From JAZNUH01 sp045592225 (GTDB lineage: Bacteria > Bacillota > Clostridia > UMGS1883 > UMGS1540), in assembly GCA_045592225.1 (NCBI GenBank), contig JAZNUH010000005.1, positions 1 to 10,038 of the forward strand: a stretch of 10,038 nt of DNA, written 5' to 3'. A program made the translations under genes and the position numbers. The notes under the pieces were generated by a model that had not been told where the DNA came from, did not search any database, and was given only the letters and a program-made list of their open reading frames with translations. Positions 1 through 5,978 of the stretch are shown here, in pieces. The first letter of the stretch is position 1. Each line of letters opens with the position of its first letter.

Positions 1-1
1 C

Positions 2-190
2 TACAAAACCATGTATTTTACCTTATTTAACGCAATTACCGATGCGATGAAAAGTATCTGCGATGCCGGGTCGGTTACCGAGGCAATGCACATATTGTCT
101 GATGCACAGATAAAGACAGAGGAAATTTATATTGACACCTATGAGGACTTTCCCGAGCAGGAAGAGATGGAAAATGGTGATGAGGAATAA
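2..190 (+). CDS. Small acidic hypothetical protein, 5' end probably outside the window
   Basis: An open frame enters from the left edge and stops at TAA 188-190. From the ATG at 11 it reads 59 residues: an N-terminal segment MYFTLFNAITDAMKSI, an amphipathic helix-like middle, and a strongly acidic tail rich in Glu and Asp. Short clostridial proteins with a similar YxTLFNAxTDA start are familiar to me as uncharacterised proteins, but I cannot give a function. The frame stays open upstream of the ATG (Tyr-Lys-Thr), and only ten bases are visible there without a ribosome binding site, so the true start may lie outside. A strong terminator follows directly, so this is the last gene of a rightward transcript. 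Confidence 0.6.
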   Translation, partial: YKTMYFTLFNAITDAMKSICDAGSVTEAMHILSDAQIKTEEIYIDTYEDFPEQEEMENGDEE

Positions 191-199
191 ACAGATATA

Positions 200-227
200 G
201 AAAAAATCCGCGTTTGCGGATTTTTTT
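200..227. terminator. Bidirectional intrinsic terminator between convergent genes
   Basis: The stem AATCCGC (205-211) pairs with GCGGATT (216-222) around the loop GTTT. It is flanked by A residues (201-206) on the left and seven T residues (221-227) on the right, so it works in both directions. It ends the small plus-strand gene and can also stop the minus-strand TPR transcript. Confidence 0.85.
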
Positions 228-230
228 CAT

Positions 231-264
231 CAATTTTGCATTTTGCATTTTGAATTTTGAATTT
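231..264. repeat. AT-rich heptamer repeat
   Basis: About four tandem 7-bp units, ATTTTGC twice then ATTTTGA twice, lie between the terminator and the hairpin at the end of the TPR gene. In reverse complement the units read like ATTCAAA, close to the ATTGAAA units found beside another terminator at 8894-8931. No coding potential is seen. Confidence 0.65.
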
Positions 265-266
265 AG

Positions 267-312
267 CAGTTACAAGAAGAGTAATGCCGAAGCATTACTC
301 TTCTTGTAACTG
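267..312 (-). terminator. Perfect 21-bp hairpin at the 3' end of the TPR gene
   Basis: The arm 267-287 is an exact reverse complement of the arm 292-312, separated by four bases. Read on the minus strand the loop is TTCG closed by C and G, the very stable C(UUCG)G tetraloop, which fits an RNA hairpin in the TPR mRNA. The 3' codons and the TAA stop (295-297) of the TPR gene are inside the stem. No U-run follows on the minus strand, so it is not a standard intrinsic terminator by itself. It may protect the mRNA 3' end, with release at the bidirectional terminator about 60 bp further on. Confidence 0.75.
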
Positions 313-1095
313 AGCTATTCTGTCACGTATATGCTTTTTGGAAATTGCGGCAAGGTGGGAGAAGGGATACTCCAGCGCCTTTTCCATCATTTCTATCGCC
401 TGCTCCTTTTCACCAAGAGTAAGCAACAGCTCGCCAAAATTATAGTAGGGAATGGGAATGCCAAGCCTGTGGTCGCAAAGCTCCTCGTATAAATCCCTTG
501 CCTTTTCATACTCACCAAGATGAAAGTAGTTTAAAGCAAGATTGTCGGTAATACCCTCATCATTTTCGTCGTACTCGTGTGCCTTGAGGTTAATTTCCAA
601 CGCTTTTTCGTAGTCCTTTTTAAGAATGAGAAAATAACCCAGATTTGTGTAAATAGCGGTGCTTTCGCCCTGCTCCAAAAGCTCCTCGAGAATGTCAATA
701 GCCTCGGTAAGATTGTCGGTTTTCCATAGATAGAGTGCTTTGTTTATGGTGTGGCGCACACTGTCAGCCCCGGCAAGCTTTAATGTGTCAAGCTTTTTAA
801 AGGCGGCATCGGCATCCTCCCACAGCCCTTCACGCATACAAACATATGAGTAATATACCGCATAGCCGGGATTGGGACGGGGCATGAAAAAGCCCTTTTT
901 CATAAGAGCTACCGCACCGCGGGGATTTTTTTTGTAAATCATTGCGCCGCGCATCAGCAAAAGGTCGGAAAGATTAAAGACTAAAAACAGTATAATAAAT
1001 ACTGCGGTAAGTATAAGCCCTATAAGCAGGCTGTACTTAAAAGCATATATAAGAATGATAACGGGGATAACAGAAGTAAGTAAAAGCTTAAGCAT
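295..1095 (-). CDS. Membrane-anchored tetratricopeptide-repeat (TPR) protein
   Basis: The protein has 266 residues. Residues 1 to about 45 are very hydrophobic and form two closely spaced membrane segments (about 3-20 and 22-44), with the remainder probably cytoplasmic. From about residue 70 to the end, helical repeats carry TPR-type positions, for example the stretches TNLGYFLILKKDYEKALEIN, DNLALNYFHLGEYEKARDLY and YNFGELLLTLGEKEQAIEMM, giving roughly four TPR units. TPRs bind other proteins, but no partner can be read from the sequence. I chose the ATG at 1095 because AAAGG lies about 10 bases upstream and the membrane segment starts right there. The same frame stays open much further upstream, but only as antisense to the response regulator. 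The gene is divergent from walR and convergent with the small gene on its left. Confidence 0.85.
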   Translation of the reverse strand: MLKLLLTSVIPVIILIYAFKYSLLIGLILTAVFIILFLVFNLSDLLLMRGAMIYKKNPRGAVALMKKGFFMPRPNPGYAVYYSYVCMREGLWEDADAAFKKLDTLKLAGADSVRHTINKALYLWKTDNLTEAIDILEELLEQGESTAIYTNLGYFLILKKDYEKALEINLKAHEYDENDEGITDNLALNYFHLGEYEKARDLYEELCDHRLGIPIPYYNFGELLLTLGEKEQAIEMMEKALEYPFSHLAAISKKHIRDRIAQLQEE

Positions 1096-1173
1096 AAACA
1101 AACAACCTTTCATAAAATTTACTAATATTAAATCACAAAAGAGTAAAAATGTCCATAGTTTAACTGAAATGAT

Positions 1174-1202
1174 TTGACAAAAGATGAAATATATTATAAA
1201 AT
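1174..1202 (+). promoter_or_regulatory. Sigma-A-type promoter for the walRK operon
   Basis: A perfect -35 box TTGACA (1174-1179) is followed after 17 bases by TAAAAT (1197-1202), a good -10 box. Transcription would start near 1209, leaving a short leader before the GGAGGT ribosome binding site at 1221-1226, which is eight bases before the ATG at 1235. No clear promoter for the divergent TPR gene could be picked out with the same confidence. Confidence 0.75.
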
Positions 1203-1234
1203 TATACAAATGAAGGCTTTGGAGGTGTAATGAA

Positions 1235-1924
1235 ATGCAAAGACTTATTCTGGTTGTAGATGACGAAAAGCCTATTGTAGATATTTTAAGATTTAATCTG
1301 GAAAAGGAAGGGTATAAGGTAATAGAAGCACTTGACGGCGCCGAAGGACTTAATCTTGCGCTTACAAAAGAGCCCGACCTTATTCTGCTTGACGTTATGC
1401 TGCCCAAAATGGACGGCTTTGAGGTGTGCCGTAAGGTGCGCGAAAAATCGGGAGTACCCATTTTAATGCTCACCGCCCGCGAGGAAGAGGTGGACAAGGT
1501 TTTAGGACTTGAAATGGGGGCAGATGACTATATAACAAAACCCTTTGGTATAAGAGAGCTGCTTGCAAGGGTCAAGGCAAACCTGCGCCGTACAACCAAT
1601 GCTGATGAGGTTGTCGATGGCGAAATAATAAGAATAGGCGAGCTTACCATAAACTGCAGTCGCTTTGAGGTGGAAAAGAGGGGCGAGGTTATAGACCTTA
1701 CCCTGCGCGAATTTGAGCTTATAAAGTTTCTTGCTCTTCAGCGCGGCAGAATATACTCCCGCGAGAGTCTGCTTGAAAAGGTGTGGAACTATGAATACTG
1801 CGGTGACCAGCGTACAGTTGATGTAACGGTAAGACGTCTGCGTGAAAAGATAGAGGATGACCCGGGCAACCCCGAATATGTACTTACCAAGCGCGGAGTG
1901 GGATACTATCTTAAAAAAGAATAG
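1235..1924 (+). CDS. walR: WalR/PhoB-family response regulator
   Basis: A 229-residue OmpR/PhoB-class DNA-binding response regulator. The receiver domain covers about residues 1-120 with all key residues present: the acidic pair D9/D10, the phospho-acceptor D53 in LILLDVMLP, the switch T80 and K102 in the KPF motif. The winged-helix DNA-binding domain is about residues 130-228 (LTLREFELIKFLALQRG, then VDVTVRRLREKIEDDP, and the wing RGVGYYL). The start DDEKPIVDILRFNLEKEGY is close to the WalR (YycF) pattern. WalR with WalK controls cell-wall hydrolases and wall homeostasis in Firmicutes. The GGAGGT site and the strong upstream promoter make this the first gene of the operon, and the sensor kinase starts 10 bases after its TAG. 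A PhoP-type role cannot be fully excluded. Confidence 0.93.
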   Translation: MQRLILVVDDEKPIVDILRFNLEKEGYKVIEALDGAEGLNLALTKEPDLILLDVMLPKMDGFEVCRKVREKSGVPILMLTAREEEVDKVLGLEMGADDYITKPFGIRELLARVKANLRRTTNADEVVDGEIIRIGELTINCSRFEVEKRGEVIDLTLREFELIKFLALQRGRIYSRESLLEKVWNYEYCGDQRTVDVTVRRLREKIEDDPGNPEYVLTKRGVGYYLKKE

Positions 1925-1934
1925 GTAGCAAAAG

Positions 1935-3698
1935 ATGTTTAAAAGTATTCAATGGAAGGTGCTGACAGTTTTTATTCTGCTGATTATATCGGTAATGATA
2001 GTTGTGGGTACCTTTCTTTTAAGCAATATAAATAATTATTATCACGAAGAATTTGCCATGCAGATGGAGCAGACCGTGTTTATACCTGAGCTTACCAGCC
2101 AGCTCACTGCGGCGGTAAACGGAGAAGACCCTACCGCCACACTAAACCAGCTTATGGAAGTGTATATAGGCAGAATAGGTGTTGACTCCTTCCGTAACTA
2201 TTATATACTTGACAGCAGGGGCAACATAGTAGCAAGCTCGGAGGGTGCAGGCTACGGTCAGGCAGAAATTTCGCACAATCTGCTCACCGCAATGGACGGC
2301 AAGGTGGGAGATAAGGTGGACAACCGCGGCGATGTTATGGACTATGCCTACCCCATTTTGAAAAACGGCAAAACAGCGTATATAATTTATATAAGTGATA
2401 CCAAGGACGAAATTGATGCGGTTATGAGCCGTATATTCGTAATTATATTCTGGGTGTTGCTTTTGGGTTTGGCTATGAGTGTTGTTATGGGACTTTTCCT
2501 GTCCCGTACAATTATTGCGCCTATTGCGTCGCTTAAACGCAAGGCGGAAAAGCTTGCAGCAGGTGACTTCGGCAGTAAAATAGAAGTAAAATCCCGCGAC
2601 GAAATTGCCGACCTTACAGTAACCTTCAACACAATGGCGGCAGAGCTTAAGCGCACGCTGGATGATATATCTGCAGAAAAAAATAAAATAGAAACAATAT
2701 TCCGTTTTATGACCGACGGTGTTATGGCGTTCAGCCGTGACGGAAGTATACTCCATATAAACCCCGCGGCAAGGAAAATGCTTGATATTGCCGAGGATGA
2801 CAACATTAATTTTGATGAATTCTTCGAAAAAGCAGGGGTGAATGTAAAGCTGGCAGGCTTTTTGTACCTGGACGATTACAAGACAACCGAAAAGGATGTT
2901 AAAATTGACGACAAGGATTTAAAGGCGTATTTTGCCCCCTTTATGACCGAAAATGACAGAATAGACGGTGTTGTGGTAGTGTTTCAGGATATTACCGAAC
3001 AGCTTAAGCTTGATAATTCCCGCCGCGAGTTTGTGGCGAATGTTTCTCACGAGCTGCGAACACCCCTTACCACCGTTAAAAGCTATGCCGAAACATTGGC
3101 GGAAAATGCGGAAAAAGGCTCAATGGAGCAGTCCTTCCTTGATGTTATAAACAACGAAACAGACAGAATGACCCGTCTTGTAAAAGACCTGTTAACCCTG
3201 TCAAGGCTGGACTATGACAAAACCGCCCTTGTTAAAAACACCTTCTCCCTGCAAAGGCTTGTGGAGGAGATTGTGCGCAAGCTTTCCATGGATGCAAAAA
3301 AGCACGAGCACCGGCTTATATTTAAGCCCAAGGGTGAAATGCCCCCCTTCTATGGTGACAGGGACAGGCTTGAGCAGGTTATAACAAACATAATTTCAAA
3401 CGCAGTAAAATACACGCCCGACGGAGGCACAATCGAGGTTTCCTGTGACTATTTCTTTACCGATGCGGTAATAACGGTAAAAGATAACGGAATAGGCATA
3501 CCCGAGGCAGACCTGCCCCGCATTTTCGAGCGCTTTTACAGGGTAGACAAGGCAAGAACAAGAAAGTTCGGCGGAACGGGACTGGGTCTTGCAATAGCCA
3601 AGGAGATTGTAGAATCCCACGGCGGTAAAATAGAAATAAACAGTAAACAGGGTAAGGGCACAGAGGTAAGAATTACCATGCCCCTTTACTCGGAATAA
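1935..3698 (+). CDS. walK: WalK-like membrane sensor histidine kinase
   Basis: The protein has 587 residues. Membrane segment one is about residues 9-29 and segment two about 166-190. The outer loop between them (about 30-165) looks like a Cache-type sensor domain (YYILDSRGNIVASS). A HAMP linker (about 190-243) and a PAS domain (about 250-355) follow. The dimerisation domain has the phospho-acceptor H372 in VANVSHELRTPLTT, a wording typical of WalK rather than PhoR. The ATPase domain carries N489 (NIISNAVKYTP), DNGIGIP at 517-523, the FERFYRVD box and GGTGLGLAIAK at 546-556, so the kinase looks intact. Domain order and length match WalK (YycG), the partner of WalR encoded just upstream. Its ligand is not readable. 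A weak AGGTAG site precedes the ATG, so coupling to walR translation is likely. Confidence 0.93.
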   Translation: MFKSIQWKVLTVFILLIISVMIVVGTFLLSNINNYYHEEFAMQMEQTVFIPELTSQLTAAVNGEDPTATLNQLMEVYIGRIGVDSFRNYYILDSRGNIVASSEGAGYGQAEISHNLLTAMDGKVGDKVDNRGDVMDYAYPILKNGKTAYIIYISDTKDEIDAVMSRIFVIIFWVLLLGLAMSVVMGLFLSRTIIAPIASLKRKAEKLAAGDFGSKIEVKSRDEIADLTVTFNTMAAELKRTLDDISAEKNKIETIFRFMTDGVMAFSRDGSILHINPAARKMLDIAEDDNINFDEFFEKAGVNVKLAGFLYLDDYKTTEKDVKIDDKDLKAYFAPFMTENDRIDGVVVVFQDITEQLKLDNSRREFVANVSHELRTPLTTVKSYAETLAENAEKGSMEQSFLDVINNETDRMTRLVKDLLTLSRLDYDKTALVKNTFSLQRLVEEIVRKLSMDAKKHEHRLIFKPKGEMPPFYGDRDRLEQVITNIISNAVKYTPDGGTIEVSCDYFFTDAVITVKDNGIGIPEADLPRIFERFYRVDKARTRKFGGTGLGLAIAKEIVESHGGKIEINSKQGKGTEVRITMPLYSE

Positions 3699-3707
3699 AA
3701 GGTAGCT

Positions 3708-4604
3708 ATGAAAAGAAAAGACAAATGTTTTTTTTCTGTATGTGCAATCATCATACTTACCTGCCTGCTTCTTATATCGGGCAGGCTGGGGTGCTATTTC
3801 GGAAGAACACAGACAGAGGAGGCAGCTCCCTCGCATACAATAAGCAACGAGGGGGATTTGCGAGTGCATTTTCTGGATGTGGGTCAGGGTGACAGCAGCT
3901 TTGTTGAACTGCCCGACGGCAGATGTATGCTTGTGGATGCTTCGGAGGAGGAATACGGGGACAAAATTGTTTCCTACATAAGCGGACTGGGCTACAGTAC
4001 AATTGATTATGTGGTGGCAACCCATCCCCATTCGGACCATATAGGCGGAATGGCACAGGTTATAAACAGCTTTGAGGTGGGCACTTTTTGTATGCCCGAG
4101 AAGGAGCACACCACCAAGACCTTTGAAAAGATGCTTCGTGCAGTTGAGAAAAACGGTTGTGACACACAGTTTATAAGCGCAGGGGATATAATTTTTGAAG
4201 GTGACTATCTGAAAGCAAGGGTTGTAGCTCCCATATATGATGATTATGAAGACCTCAATAACTTTTCTGCAGTAATACACATATCCTACGGCGACACGGC
4301 GTTTCTGCTGACCGGTGATGCCGAGGATGTATCCGAGGAGGAAATTTTAAAATCGGGGGCAGATATTTCTGCAGATGTTTTAAAGGTGGGTCATCACGGC
4401 TCATCCTCATCCAGTATAAAAAAATTTGTCAACGCGGTTTCGCCCGACTATGCGGTTATAAGCTGCGGAGAGGATAACGAATACGGCTTTCCCAAGAAGT
4501 CGGTTGTAAACAGGTTTAAAAAGGCGGGAGCCGAGGTGCTTATTACCTGGCAGGAGGGTGACATGGTGTTTACCTCTGACGGAGAGGCGGTGGACTACCG
4601 GTGA
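3708..4604 (+). CDS. ComEC/Rec2-type metallo-beta-lactamase-fold protein, membrane-anchored or secreted
   Basis: A 298-residue protein with an N-terminal hydrophobic segment (about 8-25), then a metallo-beta-lactamase domain (about 50-295) like the C-terminal domain of the DNA-uptake protein ComEC, here free of the ComEC channel. Visible motifs are VHFLDVGQGDSSFVELPDG, the metal-binding HPHSDHIGG (H106, H108, D110, H111), LNNFSAV, LLTGDAE (D204) and KVGHHGSSSS (H229/H230). A nuclease or other hydrolase activity on the cell surface is plausible but inferred. The Cys in GRLGC (residue 29) is a poor lipobox because Arg sits three positions before it, so I favour an uncleaved anchor. The late motif usually written YGHP in this group reads YGFP here (F261). 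The gene follows walK by nine bases with an AAAGGTAG site. In bacilli the walRK operon carries a different MBL gene, walJ/yycJ, and this protein is not that type. Confidence 0.85.
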   Translation: MKRKDKCFFSVCAIIILTCLLLISGRLGCYFGRTQTEEAAPSHTISNEGDLRVHFLDVGQGDSSFVELPDGRCMLVDASEEEYGDKIVSYISGLGYSTIDYVVATHPHSDHIGGMAQVINSFEVGTFCMPEKEHTTKTFEKMLRAVEKNGCDTQFISAGDIIFEGDYLKARVVAPIYDDYEDLNNFSAVIHISYGDTAFLLTGDAEDVSEEEILKSGADISADVLKVGHHGSSSSSIKKFVNAVSPDYAVISCGEDNEYGFPKKSVVNRFKKAGAEVLITWQEGDMVFTSDGEAVDYR

Positions 4605-4795
4605 TAAAATGGACAGTTGACAGATTTGAAGGAGAAATGGCGGTAATAGAATGTGATGGGTACCGCTTTAATGTTCCCCGTGCAGCTTTGCCCGACGAAA
4701 CTGCGGAAGGGGATAGCCTGACAGTAAAAAACAGCGGTGACATAAGCCGCAACGAGGCGAAAAACCTTATGAACAGAGTTTTTAAAAAAGACTGA
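4601..4795 (+). CDS. DUF3006-type small protein
   Basis: A 64-residue protein starting with GTG at 4601. The start overlaps the TGA of the preceding MBL gene in a four-base GTGA, so translational coupling is expected. The sequence (IKWTVDRFEGEMAVIECDG, then FNVPRAALPDETAEGDSL) is the pattern I know as DUF3006, a short beta-rich domain often found directly after stand-alone ComEC-type MBL genes in Clostridia. Its function is unknown. The overlap and family association suggest it works with the MBL protein. There is no signal peptide or membrane segment. ATG codons exist further in, but they would remove the conserved N-terminal strand. Confidence 0.82.
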   Translation: MIKWTVDRFEGEMAVIECDGYRFNVPRAALPDETAEGDSLTVKNSGDISRNEAKNLMNRVFKKD

Positions 4796-4811
4796 TGCGG
4801 AGGGAATAAAA

Positions 4812-5906
4812 ATGCCTGAAATGACAGAAATCGTACAAAATTTTTGCGTCACGGGGACACCTGTAGAGATAAAGCCTATGGGTAACGGACATATAAACAC
4901 TACATATCTTGTTACGGCACAGACCGGCGAAGGGGCAGAGAAAAAGTATACCCTTCAGGCAATTAACAGATACGTGTTTGAAGACCCCGAGGCGGTTATG
5001 AAAAACATTGTTCTTGTGACCGAGCATATAAAGAAAAAGCTTGCAGGTGAAAATGCAGAAAGGGGCGTGCTGTCTGTTGTGCAGACAAAGGACGGCAAAA
5101 ACTTTTTCTGTGATGATGAGGGTGAGTACTGGCGTATGTATACATACGTAGACGGCAGTCACTCTATGGATTTTGTTGAAGACCCCGACCAGCTTTATGC
5201 GGCAGGTGCGGCGTTTGGTAATTTCCAGAATTTAATGGCAGACTTTCCTATGACTGCTCTTACCGAAACCATACCCAACTTCCACCACACACCGGGCAGA
5301 TTTGCACAGCTTATGGACGCGGTGGAAAAGGATGTGTGCGGCAGGGCGGCATCGGTTAAAGAGGAAATAGACTTTTTTGTGCAGAGAGAGGCTGAAATGA
5401 GCATTCTCACCGATGCGGCAGAGCGCGGTGAAATACCTTTGAGAGTGGTACATAATGACACCAAGTTCAATAATGTTTTGTTTGACGATAAAACAAACGG
5501 TGCACTTTGCATAATAGATCTTGACACGGTAATGCCGGGTCTTGCGGCAAGCGATTTTGGTGATGCAATACGCTTTGCGGCAAGCACCGCCGAGGAGGAT
5601 GAAACCGATTTGAGCCGTGTTGCCATTGATATGAAGCTTTATGAGAGCTTTGCAAGGGGCTTTTTAACCGCTCTTGACGGCAAGCTTACAAAGGCAGAAA
5701 TCGACACACTCCATTGGGGCGCAAAAATTATTACAATGGAAATAGCAATGCGCTTTCTTGCAGACCACATAAACGGAGATAAATATTTCAAAATACACCG
5801 TGAAAACCATAATCTCGACAGAGCAAGATGTCAGATGGCGCTTGCAAAATCAATGGAGGAAAATTTTGACCGGATGAGAGAAATTATTTGCAATTTTTCA
5901 AAATAG
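4812..5906 (+). CDS. NahK-like kinase of the aminoglycoside-phosphotransferase fold
   Basis: The protein has 364 residues. The N-terminal lobe has PMGNGHINTTYLV (about 22-34), a glycine-rich nucleotide-binding loop. The catalytic loop reads VVHNDTKFNNVLFD with D216 as the likely catalytic base, and the metal-binding motif is IIDLDTVMPG (D236, D238), followed by DFGDAIRF. These motifs closely resemble N-acetylhexosamine 1-kinase (NahK) and related proteins in Clostridia that phosphorylate sugars at C1 using ATP. The exact substrate here is inferred only. No sugar phosphorylase, epimerase or transporter gene lies nearby, which leaves the pathway open. A good GGAGGG site (4799-4804) precedes the ATG. 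This is the last gene of the walRK operon, 16 bases after the DUF3006 gene, and a terminator follows. Confidence 0.82.
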   Translation: MPEMTEIVQNFCVTGTPVEIKPMGNGHINTTYLVTAQTGEGAEKKYTLQAINRYVFEDPEAVMKNIVLVTEHIKKKLAGENAERGVLSVVQTKDGKNFFCDDEGEYWRMYTYVDGSHSMDFVEDPDQLYAAGAAFGNFQNLMADFPMTALTETIPNFHHTPGRFAQLMDAVEKDVCGRAASVKEEIDFFVQREAEMSILTDAAERGEIPLRVVHNDTKFNNVLFDDKTNGALCIIDLDTVMPGLAASDFGDAIRFAASTAEEDETDLSRVAIDMKLYESFARGFLTALDGKLTKAEIDTLHWGAKIITMEIAMRFLADHINGDKYFKIHRENHNLDRARCQMALAKSMEENFDRMREIICNFSK

Positions 5907-5916
5907 TTGAACTTTT

Positions 5917-5962
5917 TTTGGCAAAGCTGCGTCTAAAGAGCAAAGGGCTTTGCCAAATTTTT
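5917..5962 (+). terminator. Rho-independent terminator, possibly an attenuator
   Basis: TTTGGCAAAGC (5917-5927) pairs with GCTTTGCCAAA (5947-5957), an 11-bp stem, followed by five T residues. The loop of 19 bases is long. The loop side repeats GCAAAG (5940-5945), so a shorter alternative hairpin GCAAA/TTTGC (5940-5953) can form with the same right arm. It separates the walRK operon from the SLH gene, whose ribosome binding site begins only a few bases later. Confidence 0.78.
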
Positions 5963-5978
5963 AAAAGGAGTGAAATTA

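Noticed and set aside
1096..1180. Minus-strand promoter for the TPR gene
   Set aside because: TTGTCA with TATGGA at 17-bp spacing exists, but the -10 box is weak and other weak pairs compete, so none is claimed.
1096..1497. N-terminal extension of the TPR protein frame
   Set aside because: It is antisense to the walR start, has no ribosome binding site, and the membrane segment and AAAGG site place the start at 1095.
2142..2806. Minus-strand open frames within the sensor kinase gene
   Set aside because: They are antisense shadows of an intact walK, with compositions unlike real proteins here.
3396..4280. Long minus-strand frame of 294 codons
   Set aside because: It spans the end of walK and most of the MBL gene, both clearly real on the plus strand; it has no motif and is Cys/Tyr-rich as shadows often are.
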